A DNA stretch of 64,000 bases, from the NCBI RefSeq assembly GCF_035594125.1, contig NW_026973751.1:307501-371500 (forward strand), written 5' to 3'. The DNA is from Scylla paramamosain. Its lineage: Eukaryota > Arthropoda > Malacostraca > Decapoda > Portunidae. Position 1 is the first letter of the stretch. Each line of letters begins with the position of its first letter. The notes beneath the pieces were generated by a model. The model was not told the origin of the DNA. It did not search any database and saw only the letters and a program-made list of their open reading frames with translations. Positions 1 to 13,177 of the stretch are shown one piece after another. Made by a program: the position numbers and the translations under genes.

Positions 1-32
<32 letters not shown>
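1..32. repeat. (GA)n
   Basis: Pure dinucleotide run at the window edge. Confidence 0.97.
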
Positions 33-34
<2 letters not shown>

Positions 35-123
35 CTGCCCATTAACGTACGATACGTGTGTGTGAGTGTGATTATATGAAATGGAAGAAAAAGAAAACGG
101 TACTTTTTATATCAAATTTTTTT

Positions 124-124
<1 letters not shown>

Positions 125-184
<60 letters not shown>
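125..184. repeat. (ACT)n
   Basis: About 20 triplets. Confidence 0.97.
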
Positions 185-185
<1 letters not shown>

Positions 186-307
186 CTACTTTTACTGCTA
201 CTATTATCACACCTGGCCTAATTAGCAGGAAATTGATGTAAATTAGCAATGCGGTATTCAAGTGTTGGAGGGAGGAGGAGAAGGAGAGAGGAGAGAACAA
301 TATGTAC

Positions 308-308
<1 letters not shown>

Positions 309-393
<85 letters not shown>
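309..393. repeat. (TC)n
   Basis: About 42 units, abutting the retrotransposon fragment at 393. Confidence 0.97.
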
Positions 394-397
<4 letters not shown>

Positions 398-515
398 GTC
401 TTCAGCCTCTCTCTCGCTATCACAAGCACATGCACAAGACTTTCTTCTTTCTCTCACCCCTATTCTGTCCACCTTTCTAATGCAAGAGTTAACCAGTATT
501 GTCAATCAATCACCA
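393..515 (+). mobile_element. Jockey-like non-LTR retrotransposon fragment
   Basis: Contains the words gactgtcttcagcctctctc and caagactttcttctttctct in the same order as the complete 3' region at 32380-32580, with an internal deletion. It starts directly after the (TC)n tract. This is a 5'- and 3'-truncated piece of the RT C-terminal region. Confidence 0.75.
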
Positions 516-938
516 CTATTCTGTCCTCCTCTCAATTGCAAGAGTTAACTCTCTGCCTCTCGTTGCCATTGATCAGTGACTCTCCTACGTAAAATTAATA
601 AATAAAATAATTTTATATATAAAATGAATGACCAATTAAATTAAAGAACGAAAGTTTTGTAAGCCTAATTTAGCCTAATCTAGCCTAGCCTAACTTAACT
701 GAACCCAGTGTATCTGTCAGATGAAAATGCTAATGTCACTTCAATATTATTCTCAAGAAACTGTAAACTTTTTAATCAATTTCCTATTTTTGTAACTTGC
801 TTTACTTTCTATCTTGTTTGTTTTCGTAATGATTTATTTCCCAGGCAAAAGTTTCAAATATTTTTGATCATAAAGAAAAGAAACACACAAATATATGTTA
901 ATTAATAAGGAATTTGTTTAATTTATTTATTTTTATCT

Positions 939-940
<2 letters not shown>

Positions 941-1007
<67 letters not shown>
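941..1007. repeat. (GA)n
   Basis: Pure run, directly before a dispersed repeat copy. Confidence 0.97.
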
Positions 1008-1009
<2 letters not shown>

Positions 1010-1250
1010 AAATGAAATATAATAGAGAACAAATTATGAGGGAAAAAGTAGAAAATAGAAACGAATAAATAAATACATAATGTAATATAATACAGAACAA
1101 ATTAGGATTAAAAAAAATAAATGAAGGGCAGAGTGACAATATACAGAGCGTGGTGCAGAGCGTACATTAACCTGTGGCAGACCAAGTTGTATAAATAATT
1201 TAATGCCGTCTTTAAAACGGTCTGATCCAATAAATACACGAGTCATGGGT
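1010..1250 (+). repeat. Dispersed repeat, family pair copy 1
   Basis: Shares aatacagaacaaatta, acagCgtggtg, gtacattaacctgtggcaga and ataatttaa in order with 25385-25625. Both copies follow a (GA)n tract. Confidence 0.7.
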
Positions 1251-3732
<2,482 letters not shown>

Positions 3733-3923
3733 TTTATGTAAGAGAGACACAGGCCAAGGGGAATAAATAGTGAAAAAAAGACCACTGAGGTGCCAGTCTC
3801 AAAAGAAAGGTCAGAATGAGAGGATAAATGTTTTAAAACCTTTGTCTTGAAAGAGTTCAATTCATAGGAAGGAGGAAATACAGAAGCAGACAGGGAGTTC
3901 CAGTGTATGCCATGAATAGATCC

Positions 3924-3925
<2 letters not shown>
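3733..3925 (-). mobile_element. Jockey-like non-LTR retrotransposon, 3' tail
   Basis: Reverse complement of the 3' end of the family at 7400-7600: the landmarks cactggccaaggg, atgccagtc and agggagttccag appear in order with moderate divergence. 5'-truncated. Confidence 0.8.

Positions 3926-3928
<3 letters not shown>

Positions 3929-3964
<36 letters not shown>
3929..3964. repeat. (TG)n
   Basis: Separates two reversed retrotransposon tails. Confidence 0.95.
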
Positions 3965-3968
<4 letters not shown>

Positions 3969-4096
3969 ATGTAGGAGGGGACACTGGCCAAGGGCAACAA
4001 AAATTCAATAAAAAAAAATGGCCACTGAAATGCCAGTCCCATAAAAGGGTCCAAAGCGGGTAGTCAAAAATTGAAGGACAAGTGTCTTGAAACCTT
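3965..4096 (-). mobile_element. Jockey-like non-LTR retrotransposon, 3' tail (second tandem copy)
   Basis: A second reversed tail starts ttatgtaggaggggacactgg and ends caagtgtcttgaaacc, separated from the first by (TG)n and followed by another (TG)n tract. Less diverged than its neighbour. Confidence 0.82.
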
Positions 4097-4117
4097 GTGT
4101 GTGTGTGTGTGTGTGTG

Positions 4118-4159
<42 letters not shown>
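4096..4159. repeat. (TG)n
   Basis: Follows the second reversed retrotransposon tail; one TTG interruption. Confidence 0.95.
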
Positions 4160-4161
<2 letters not shown>

Positions 4162-4582
4162 ATGTAGTTGTATTTATCTAGTTGTAATGTATGGGAGGGG
4201 ACCTATACTTGTGGTGTCCTGTCTTTGCATCTCATGGTGTTTAACCCTTAAAAAGATTGATGTATTCTCTGTACTTTCCCATCCCATTCTATGGACTGGA
4301 TGGGAAAGCTGTTCATTTTCATATTCCTTGTGTAACTATCTTTTTTTTATCTTCCTTCCATGTCCTCTTGTATCTCTCATGTCCCACTGTATTAGGTCTT
4401 CTCAGGGAAGTGGGTGGCACAGGGGGTGACCTGTATGTGGAGGGGAAGGAAGGTGAGGCATGGAGACACTGTGTGTGTTGTGATGGGAAATGACATAGAG
4501 AGACTACGTTTGTTATGACAGGAAGTGAGGCATGACATTTAAACACTGTTTGTTATGACAGGGAATGAGGCTTGGAAACTTC

Positions 4583-5513
4583 CTTCTCACCCTGCTCTCT
4601 CTCTCACAGATCACTTCTCACCCTGCTCTCCCTCACACAGACCACTTCTCATCCTGCTCTCCCTCTCACAGACCACTTCTCACCCTGCTCTCCCTCTCAT
4701 AGACCACTTCTCACCCTGCTCTTCCTCTCACAGACCACTTCTCACCCTGCTCTCCTTCTCACAGACCACTTCTCACCCTGCTCACCCTCTCATAGACCAC
4801 TTCTCACCCTGCTCTTCCTCTCACAGACCACTTCTCACCCTGCTCTCCCTCTCACAGACCACTTCTCACCCTGCTCTCCCTCTCACAGACCACTTCTCAC
4901 CCTGCTCTCCCTCAGACAGACCACTTCTCACCCTGCTCTCCCTCTCACAGACCACTTCTCACCCTGCTCTCCCTCTCACAGACCACTTCTCACCCTGCTC
5001 TCCCTCTCACAGACCACTTCTCACCTGCTTTCCCTCTCACAGACCACTTCTCACTCTGCTCTCCCTCTCATAGACCACTTCTCACCCTGCTCTCCCTCTC
5101 ACAGACCACTTCTCACCCTGCTCTCCCTCAGACAGACCACTTCTCACCCTGCTCTCCCTCTCGCAGACCACTTTCACCCTGCTCTCCCTCTCACAGACCA
5201 CTTCTCACCCTGCTCTCCCTCTCACAGACCACTTCTCACCCTGCTCTCCCTCTCACAGACCACTTCTCACCTGCTCTCCCTCTCACAGACCACTTCTCAC
5301 CCTGCTCTCCCTCTCACAGACCACTTCTCACCTGCTCTCCCTCTCACAGACCACTTCTCACCCTGCTCTCCCTCTCATAGACCACTTCTCATTCTACTCA
5401 CCCTCTCATAGACCACTTCTCACCCTGCTCTCCCTCTCACAGACCACTTCTCACCCTGCTCTCCCTCTCACAGACCACTTCTCACCCTGCTCTCCTTCTC
5501 ACAGACCATATCC
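4583..5513. repeat. 31-bp minisatellite in a GTPBP10 pseudogene intron
   Basis: About 30 head-to-tail copies of a 31-base unit built on accacttctcaccctgctct plus ccctctcacag. Copies vary at a few sites, and some lack one to three bases. Because 31 is not a multiple of three, long open frames across it are artefacts. It sits upstream of the 5554 acceptor, whose tract it extends. Confidence 0.97.
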
Positions 5514-5553
5514 CTCTTACCCTGTTCTCTCTGTCTGTCTCTTTCCCTCACAG

Positions 5554-5722
5554 GCCACAGTCTGCTGAAGCTGCGCAAGGCTCGGCCAGACCAGCGGTGG
5601 GTTGGGGGCAGCTGGCATGGACAGTCGCAAGTATCGCATCTGTGGGGAGGCTGGCACTGAGCTGACCATTCCTGTCCCTACCGGCACCACTGTCTGGCTC
5701 GAGCAGCACCAGAAATTGCTGG
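5554..5722 (+). pseudogene. GTPBP10: GTPBP10 pseudogene block A (Obg domain)
   Basis: The acceptor (ccctcacag) precedes 5554 and a GTGAGG donor follows 5722. One frame reads SLLKLRKARPDQRWVGG; the matching continuation, AAGMDSRKYRICGEAGTELT and then IPVPTGTTV, lies in another frame. There is therefore a one-base indel in the G-run at about 5600-5605. The block ends in split codon G|GT, which the next block completes correctly. Confidence 0.8.
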
Positions 5723-6015
5723 GTGAGGATGCCACTCTCACCTTTTTCCTGATGGCACTCTCACCCTTTTCCTTTTTCACCCTGTCTTTATTTTCTCTTT
5801 GATCTCTTGTTAGGAGAATTTTTTTTATTGACAGGAAAGAATTGGTTCTGAAATAGACTGGTGGATGAATGGAATGGATTCAGTAATCATTTGTTAGTGT
5901 GTATGTGTGTATGTGTGTGTGTGTGTAGGATGGTTAAGCTGTAATCAGTAGAAATATTTCCCTAAGTTAAGGTGTAATTTTTATCTTTTCTTCCTTTTTT
6001 TTTTTTTTTTTTCAG

Positions 6016-6107
6016 GTGAGATAAACTGTGCAGGAGACAAGGTGTTGGTGGCTTGAGGTGGGCAGAGCAGCAACCCCAGCAACCAGTACAATGGGCAGAA
6101 GGGACAG
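6016..6107 (+). pseudogene. GTPBP10: GTPBP10 pseudogene block B with in-frame stop
   Basis: A long T-tract and CAG acceptor precede 6016, and a GTGGGT donor follows 6107. The translation is GEINCAGDKVLVA, then TGA at 6054-6056, then GGQSSNPSNQYNGQKGQ. Other GTPBP10 proteins have a VAQGG-like run here, so the stop replaces a glutamine-type codon in the most conserved part of the block. Confidence 0.8.
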
Positions 6108-6171
6108 GTGGGTACTGGTGGGACATCAGGAACACTGGCACTTCCTTGGCTTATTTATTTATTGATTGATT

Positions 6172-6320
6172 GATTTTCATGTAAGTGGGGCACTGGCCAA
6201 CAGCAACAAAAGGTTAAAAAGAAAAAAAAAGGCTCACTAGAATGCCAGTCCCTAAAGAGAGGTCAAAAAGGATCATCAATAATTGGAGGACAAGTGTCTT
6301 GAAATGGAAATCCCCTCTCA
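6172..6320 (-). mobile_element. Jockey-like non-LTR retrotransposon, 3' tail in a GTPBP10 pseudogene intron
   Basis: Contains ggcactggccaacagcaac, gaatgccagtccct and caagtgtcttgaaat in reversed order. It lies in the intron between blocks B and C, in opposite orientation to the insertion in block C. Confidence 0.8.
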
Positions 6321-6475
6321 TACATGCGAAATGTACAGTGTGCATGGACAGATAAGGCACCTGTGCAAAGTTAGCAGCTGTGGGGGTGAGAAAAACTATG
6401 TACAAACCTGCTGGCTTCTTGCACTACCCCTTTTTGATGATGTGTTCTCATGTTCCTATGTTCTCGCATCCACAG

Positions 6476-6550
6476 GGACACATTGTGAAGCTGAAACTGA
6501 AGCTGTTGGCTGATGTGGGTCTGGTGGGCTTCTCTAACGCTGGCAACAGC
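6476..6550 (+). pseudogene. GTPBP10: GTPBP10 pseudogene block C, left half (P-loop)
   Basis: The acceptor atccacag precedes 6476. The reading is GHIVKLKLKLLADVGLVGFS followed by NAGNS. The family has GFPNAGKS at G1, so the Pro is Ser and the nucleotide-binding Lys reads as Asn. Homology stops at about 6550. Seventeen bases of unclear origin follow before jockey-like retrotransposon sequence starts at about 6568. Confidence 0.8.
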
Positions 6551-6567
6551 ATTAGGGAAGCCTGAGG

Positions 6568-7612
6568 AACAGTGGTGTTCCTCAGGGTTCTGTCCTGTCA
6601 CCCACTCTTCTTATTATTCATTAATGATCTTCTAAACCAAACTTCTTGTCCTATCCACTCCTACGCTGATGATACCACCCTGCACTTTTCCACATCTTTT
6701 CATAGACGTCCAACCCTTCAGGAGGTAAACATTTCACGCAGGGAAGCCACAGAACGCCTGACTTCTGATCTTTCTAAAATTTCTGATTGGGGCAGAGCAA
6801 ACTTGGTATTGTTCAATGCCTCAAAAACTCAATTCCTCCATCTTTCAACTCGACATAACCTTCCAGACAACTATCCCCTTTTCTTCAGTGACACTCAATT
6901 GCCCCCCTCTTCTACACTGAACATCCTCGGTCTGTCCTTTACTTATAATCTGAACTGGAAACTTCACATCTCATCTCTAGCTAAAACAGCCTCTATGAAG
7001 TTAGGTATTCTGAGACGTCTCCGCCAGTTTTTCTCATCCCTCAGCTGCTAACTCTGTACAAGGGCCTTATCTGTCCATGTATGGGGTATGCTTCACATGT
7101 CCGGGGGGTTCCACTCATACTGCTCTTCTAGACAGGGTGGAATCAAAAGCTTTTCATCTCATCAACTCCTCTCCTCTAACTTACTGTCTTCAGCCTCTCT
7201 CTCACCGCCACAATGTTGCATATCTAGCTGTCTTCTACTGCTATTTTCATGCTAACTGCTCTTCTGATCTTGCTAACTGTATGCCTCCCTTCCTCCCACA
7301 GCCTCGCTGCACAAGACTTTCTTCTTTCTCTCACCCCTGTTCTGTCCACCTCTCTAATGCAAGAGTTAACCAGTATTCTCAATCATTCGTCCCTTTCTCT
7401 GGTAAACTCTGGAACTCCCTGCCTGCTTCTGTATTTCCACCTTCCTATGACTTGAATTCCTTCAAGAGGGAGGTTTCAAGACACTTATTCATCAATTTTT
7501 GACTACTGCTTTGATCCTTTTATGGGACTGGCATTTCAGTGGCCATTTTTTTTTATTGGATTTTTGTTGCCCTTGGCCAGTGTCCCTCCTACATTAAAAA
7601 AAAAAAAAAAAA
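6568..7612 (+). mobile_element. 5'-truncated jockey-like non-LTR retrotransposon inserted in the GTPBP10 P-loop exon
   Basis: Starts inside the RT domain at VPQGSVLS. The catalytic YADD follows (HSYADDTTLHF), then the thumb region and the C-terminal segment ending SRHLFINF at 7502. Next come a short 3' UTR with ggactggcatttcagtgg and a poly(A) at 7596-7612. A change in the C-run at about 7040 shifts the frame between the two halves, which are open in 6572-7051 and 7077-7502. The copy at 32097-32702 reads straight through this point. The 5' truncation is typical of target-primed reverse transcription. No target duplication is evident. Confidence 0.9.
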
Positions 7613-7668
7613 GTCCACACTGCTGTGGGCCATCTCCAGCGCCAGACCCAAGGTGGCCAGCTACCCCT
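7611..7668 (+). pseudogene. GTPBP10: GTPBP10 pseudogene block C, right half
   Basis: Directly after the poly(A) of the inserted retrotransposon, the frame reads (K)STLLWAISSARPKVASYP, which is the expected continuation of the P-loop helix in GTPBP10. A GTGAGT donor follows 7668. The final codon of the A-run could encode the missing P-loop Lys, so the insertion point lies within the GKS codons or a few bases away. Confidence 0.78.
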
Positions 7669-7792
7669 GTGAGTGTTCTGCACCTCTCTCTCCTTGTTCA
7701 CATCATCTCCACTTTGCTCTGCCTCATGTTTGCTTGATTTTTTGACTGCACTGCTCATTGCCTTTAGTTTATACTGTTTCATGTCTTCTCTA

Positions 7793-7917
<125 letters not shown>

Positions 7918-8244
7918 CATGAATATGTCTGTCTGTGTGTGTGTCACCACACTTCAGGGCAGAAGTATTGCCATAGTTCACACAATTCATCATTTTCATC
8001 CCTGCCTGTGAGTCACAGCCTGCTCAAGGAAACATAGAACCATTCCCAAGACTAGACAAGCTTCACTATGAATATTCTTCATGCCTCTACTTTGCTAATC
8101 TGTCTTGGGCTCATGAAAGTTATGTAGAAGGTACTCTTTTAGGTACAAGTCATTGCTTCAGAAACATCATTAGTGCCATGTAATAAAACTTAAGACAGGA
8201 ATTAATGACAGGAGAAGCATATAAAAAAATAATTCAATGAAATA

Positions 8245-8277
<33 letters not shown>

Positions 8278-8279
8278 AT
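8245..8279. repeat. (TAG)n
   Basis: About 11 triplets, followed by AT-rich tetranucleotides. Confidence 0.93.
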
Positions 8280-9077
8280 TTTATTTTATTTTATGAATTT
8301 AATTTTATTTAGATTGATTATTATTATTATTGTTATCATCATTATTATTATTATTATTACATATTATTTCTCCTTATCAGCATAGATAATATTGTGAGAT
8401 GGAGGCAGTTGGCCAAGTGAATAAGTAAGTTTGGATAACCTGACTCAAGGTTTGTTATGTTCACTTTAAGACAAGAACATCATCCATTGCATAACTCAGG
8501 TCAAGGGCAAAAGGAAGTCAAGTGCTTGTAAACTTTACCTTAATATAATGAACAATTTATAGCAAACAAAGCTGCCTATTGAAAAATGAAAGGATAGACA
8601 GACCAGCAGATGTTACATCACGGCAGTCTGACAAACAGATCAAGTACTCTCATGATTCACTACTAGACTAGCAACAGTCACTTGTTATTCCACTTGTCAC
8701 CAATACACTCCTCCCTCCAACAGGAAATAATAACATACACCATAAACTCACAATGGTTGATAATCACTGACAAACCACAAAGCACTTCACCAAAACCACC
8801 ACCACAAAACAGCATTAAATAACATAACTGCTCTCACTGAATAAACCAAGACAAGTATCATGAAAACTGTACTTATCCACTGCATAGAGTGTAGCAGTCC
8901 CAAGCAGAGGCACAACACAGCTCACTACAGCCGACCAAGAATGTCTGTCAGCTTTACCTCCGGCCTGTGCCTAGGTTAAGCCCACCTGGGCCTGGCATGT
9001 ACATTTCCATTGGCCAGCCACAATTCATCCCAAGCTTATGACCTGATTCCAACTTTGGTTAACTGGGAACTTGTAAC

Positions 9078-9105
9078 TATAGATAGATAGATAGATAGAT
9101 AAATA

Positions 9106-9161
<56 letters not shown>
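9078..9161. repeat. (GATA)n then (TTA)n
   Basis: Short AGAT run followed by about 18 TTA triplets. Confidence 0.93.
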
Positions 9162-9162
<1 letters not shown>

Positions 9163-9302
9163 AATAGTACAGATACAACATATCAGACAAACACAAAATG
9201 CAAAATCAACTGAAGAGAAACAAAACAGCACATTACAAGCCTAATTTTATGCTGCTTTCTTGAAATAACTCATCATTTGAATTTCTAACTACTTTGTTCC
9301 CT

Positions 9303-9543
9303 CCGATGATGCTGCAGCCGACCCTGGGTGTGGTGAAGTACAGTGACATGCGGCGGCTGACCATCGCTGATCTGCAGGGACTCATCGAGGGTGCCTACTC
9401 CAACATGGGGATGGGGCACCGCTTCCTGTGCCACGTGGAGTGGACACACTTCCTCCTCTTTGTGGTAGACATCAACAGCTTCCGGCTGTCACCCAAACAC
9501 CCCATACTGTTCACCCACCGAGAATGTCATGCTGGTCAACAGG
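9303..9543 (+). pseudogene. GTPBP10: GTPBP10 pseudogene block D (G3 region)
   Basis: The translation MMLQPTLGVVKYSDMRR, then LTIADLQGLIEGAYSNMG and FLLFVVDINSFRLSPKHP, matches the switch II region. G3 is DLQG instead of DLPG. After KHP the frame is lost; the expected ENVMLVNR is found in a different frame just before the GTGAGT donor. A clear AG acceptor is missing at the expected start, where CTCCG is found. Confidence 0.85.
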
Positions 9544-10206
9544 GTGAGTGTGTGGGTGCCCAGTGCCCTGCAGGGGTGTGTGGGGCTGAGGAACTTTGCG
9601 TGAATGTGATGTCTGTGTGTTTACAGTTTTGACTTGCTGTTGTGTTGTGTTGATTGGCAGCTTTACTCTCATTCTAACTAATAGGAGAGTTATTTGCTAG
9701 TGCTCTTAATACTGATTCTGTGCATTTATGGTTGTATGTGGACAAAATGCTTTAGTTTTGATTCTGTTTTTGTCAATTTATGACTTGGTGTTGGAACAGA
9801 ACTCCACCATAACTTGGGGAAACTCTGTACAGTGTTGACATCTAGCCTACAATGAGTGCCTGGCTTGTGGCTTCCTTGGGGTTGTCAGACACACCCTGCT
9901 GGTAAACGCATGGATGTGAATTTGTGATCCCAAGTTTGAGTCATGTTGGAAACTGAGTCTTTGTGGCAGTGACAGGACAGTCGGTTGACCAAAATCCACT
10001 CAGGTCATGATGACCACCTCGGCCTGAGTGGTAACGTGTCAGACTCATGTTTCTGTGAATCCTGACAAAGGCGTGATCTCCTGTGAAACCCTCTCCTGGT
10101 TGATTCATCCTGCCACATCCTGTCTCCAGACCAGTGTCTCAGAGTCTGCATGATGCCCCAAGGCATGACATCACAGGGACAGCCTGTCATGTACTTACCC
10201 TTCACT

Positions 10207-10208
<2 letters not shown>

Positions 10209-10278
<70 letters not shown>
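10209..10278. repeat. (CA)n
   Basis: About 34 units. Confidence 0.97.
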
Positions 10279-10279
<1 letters not shown>

Positions 10280-10551
10280 TCTTCATCTTTACTTTAATTA
10301 GTGTAGTTTATGACAAACACCTCCCCACAAAAAAAAAAAAAAAAGGCCAACAGATCTGCTACTCTTTATCCTCTTTTGAGTTCATTTGTACCTTATCACA
10401 AGCATCGTCATGAGGGCCAAGAAATCCGCTGCTCTTTTTTTCCTGTTCCTTTGTACCTTACCACAAAGTCTCATAAGGGCCAAGAAATCTGCTGCTCTTT
10501 TACCTTCATTTATATTCCTTTGTAGTTACTCCTCCACACCTGTACACACAG

Positions 10552-10678
10552 GAGTTGGAGCTGTATTCACCTGACCTGCTGAGTAAGCCAGCACTCCTTG
10601 TGGTGAATAAGATGGACTCCCCCAATGCTGAGTCTTGCCTGCAGGAACTCCTTCACAACTTTAAGAGGATGGAGGATG
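10552..10678 (+). pseudogene. GTPBP10: GTPBP10 pseudogene block E (G4 region)
   Basis: The acceptor acacacag precedes 10552. The open frame ELELYSPDLLSKPALLVVNK followed by MDSPNAESCLQELLHNF carries the G4 NKMD guanine-specificity motif, uninterrupted. The exon runs into a dispersed repeat (gggaacataagaata) at about 10684, so its 3' end seems to be cut by that insertion. Confidence 0.82.
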
Positions 10679-10683
10679 AGTAC

Positions 10684-10812
10684 ATGGGAACATAAGAATA
10701 CAAGGGAAGCTGCAAGAATCTGTCAACCCACAATTGGCATTTCCTGTTAGAAATGCCTTCTGATTTCTACCTATCATCCTCATACCTAAATTTATTTGGT
10801 CTTCTTTTAAAA
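10684..10812 (+). mobile_element. Dispersed SINE-like repeat, copy 1
   Basis: Begins gggaacataagaatacaagg and continues gggaagctgcaagaa, with later blocks tttctacctatcatcctcat and ttcttttaaaagct. Two further copies (10839-11160 and 60263-60380) share these blocks in the same order. It follows GTPBP10 block E directly. Confidence 0.7.
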
Positions 10813-10838
10813 GCTCCATATTGACAGGACATTAACAG

Positions 10839-11160
10839 CCATAAGAAAATAGGGGAAGCTGCAGGCAGCCATCAGTCCTTAACATGACAATCCCTGTATG
10901 AAACATGCCTGCCTATTTCCACCCATCTCCCCCATCCACAAGTTTGTTTAGTTTTCTTTTAAAGCTTCCTAACGACTCAGCACTAACAACCAGATTACTG
11001 AGTCTATTCTATTCATCAACCACTATATTTGAAAACTTTTTCCTTTGTATCTCATTTAAAGCTAGCTTTATCAAGCTTGAACCCACTATTTCTTGTCCTA
11101 TCCTGATCACTGAACCTAAGGATTTTGCTCATGTCATCCTTGTTATATCCCCTAAGTAAA
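10839..11160 (+). mobile_element. Dispersed SINE-like repeat, copy 2 (longest)
   Basis: Same start as copy 1 (aagaaaataggggaagctgc), then atgaaacatgcctgcctattt, cttcctaacgactcagcact and ttgaacccactatttcttgt. Contains an 84-codon open frame of no recognised function, probably chance. Confidence 0.7.
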
Positions 11161-11411
11161 GACCTGAGGGAGGAAGAGAGTAGAGACATCTTTTATCATT
11201 ATCTTTTCATCTCGTTTACTCCTTCATTCCTGTTGGTTTAATATTCTGTGTTTGAAGCACCAAGCCAACTGATTATGTGGGACTGAGATTGTTATAGTTA
11301 TTTTATACTATATTAGGTGAATAGCCTCTCCATTAGGGGCTGATAGGACTAAGAGTGTGAATGATGTGTGTATGAGTGGATGGTGCTTTGTCTGGGCCAC
11401 CCTGTGTGGGA

Positions 11412-11800
11412 TTGCCAACCTGGTATATGGACAGATAGATACATGGGTCAATAATTTGGAGCTTGGATATGAAGAAAATGTAAAACTAGTGGAGACGTTT
11501 CAAAGGACACAGGGAAAAAAGCTGCAGTGTTTTAGCCATGTGAAGAGAAGGAAAGAGTCATATGTCAGGAGAAGTGTGATGGAGATAGAGGTGCAAGGCA
11601 GGAGAGCAAGAGGAAAACTAAACCTTATATGGATAGACTGTGTAAGGGAGGACTTGAGACAGAAACAATTGTCAAAGGAAAATATATATGACTATGCTTG
11701 GAGGAGAGCTGGCAAGAACAATGACTCTATAGAGACTAGGGAAAAGATATCAAGAAGAAGAAATTATGGAGGTGTAAGAATTAATAAGGGAATTATCGAG
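11412..11800 (+). mobile_element. RTE-like non-LTR retrotransposon C-terminal fragment
   Basis: An open frame encodes LQCFSHVKRRKESYVRRSVM, then EIEVQGRRARGKLNL and WIDCVREDLRQKQLSKENIYD. This resembles the post-RT tail of RTE/BovB-type reverse transcriptases (pattern: GHV.RR..SYV, EV.GRR.RG, W.D.V.EDL). No RT core is present. A 60-bp stretch just upstream (tttgtctgggcc and gtgtgggattgcca) recurs at 24758-24800. Confidence 0.65.
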
Positions 11801-11841
11801 GTGTTTGGGCTGTGGGAGGCTGTGGAAGACAGTGCCTGAAA

Positions 11842-13170
11842 GTCACCAAATTCAGGGTAAATCTTCCACCATGGTCCAGGAAGTCATCAGCCAGTAGAGA
11901 TGAGTCCAGAGCCTGACATACCACCACCTAGTAGGAGGGAATGTATTTATAAATTTCTTGAATAGAGTATAGTTGTCTTACATGGTTAAATGTCTTGTAG
12001 GGATTTAAATCCTGCTATATTTACAGTCAGTGCAGGCCGAGGTGATCTGGAAGTCACACCCTGAGCCTCTTTCCCTTCTAATGTGGCTGCTGACTGGTGC
12101 TCTCATAATGTTCTTGACACTTCCTCAAATATATTTAAGATATTTTCTATCACCATATTAATTAAACTTTCCCCAAACAGTTTTTTTTTTTTCATATCAA
12201 CAGGAAAACGGAGTATTAAACCTTCTGGAAACAAAAATGTGTCAGCAATAATTCAAGTCAAGGATAACATTGAAAATGAAACATAATATTGAAAATGAAA
12301 ACTGGAATCATGATGCCTCTTGTGGTTGAGTCGTCCCAGTAGTAGTGCAGTGACTCTCCTTCACTAGGAATTACTAAAGACTAGTGTTTCTTATTGTTAC
12401 TGAAAAAGGACAGAATATATTTTCTATCTTAGTTTAAGTAAATTAAATAGATGAAAGAATTTTTGCCTTTGTCTTTTCACGAAATAAGCCTCACTGGCTT
12501 TTGAAGTGAGAGTAATGAGCTCATTATATTTAGTGAAGCACTCTCCAAAGTAAAGTCCTCTCTTTTGTAAAGAATTTCCTGTATGTATGGAATGATATCA
12601 CAGCCTTGTGTAACACATTCATTACCTGGTCAACCTACTGTGGAAGGGAACATTGCTACCATTCCAGTATTTTGTAAAGCGTGTTCATGTTCATCTTTGA
12701 TTCCTGCTCTTACATGTGAATCTTTCCTGTAAATTGAAAATGTTTTTAATGCCTTTCTGCACTAAGTGACGTTTCACATGAAGACATTTTGATGCATGCA
12801 TTCTGTTCATAAGAGGGTCTCAAGTGACAGTCATAGTAATAATCACTGGACTGATGACTGACGTCTGGGAATGTCAAAATGGTGACTAAGAATGTCAGAC
12901 TATTAACTATTGACTGGAGACTGGTGACTAAGAATTTCAGAGTAGACTGGTGACTTAGGATGTCATTTAGGATAGTGAGTAATGATGAGGATCTTGATTG
13001 ATGAGTGGTGCCTGAGGAGTGTGACTGGTGACTGGTGATTGAAGGTGCGTCATGGGTGACTTTATGTATTTGACTGGTAAAATGGAATGTCTCTTAGGAT
13101 AATGAGTACTGACCATGATTTTTGACTGGTGAGTGGTGGTGTTCCTGGGTGGTGTTAACAACTGGTGTTC
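11842..13170. other. Gene-free stretch
   Basis: AT-rich. At 12835-13160 there are many irregular repeats of gactggtgact and aatgtca type. No exon seen. Confidence 0.55.
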
Positions 13171-13177
13171 CTCACAG

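Larger units (their letters stand above)
7960..9290. other. Intron-like, gene-free stretch
   Basis: Between GTPBP10 pseudogene blocks C and D. Holds (TAG)n, (TTATT)n and (TTA)n runs and otherwise unrecognised sequence. Confidence 0.6.

Noticed and set aside
4572..5411. Long open frames (up to 279 codons) over the 31-bp minisatellite
   Set aside because: All frames stay open because the unit lacks stops; the repeated peptide cycles through three frames of the unit. No splice or start context.
10005..10130. Functional tRNA gene
   Set aside because: Box-like words are present but acceptor and anticodon stems do not pair.
10905..11159. 84-codon frame MPAYFHPSPP...
   Set aside because: Lies wholly in a dispersed repeat present in other copies with broken frames.
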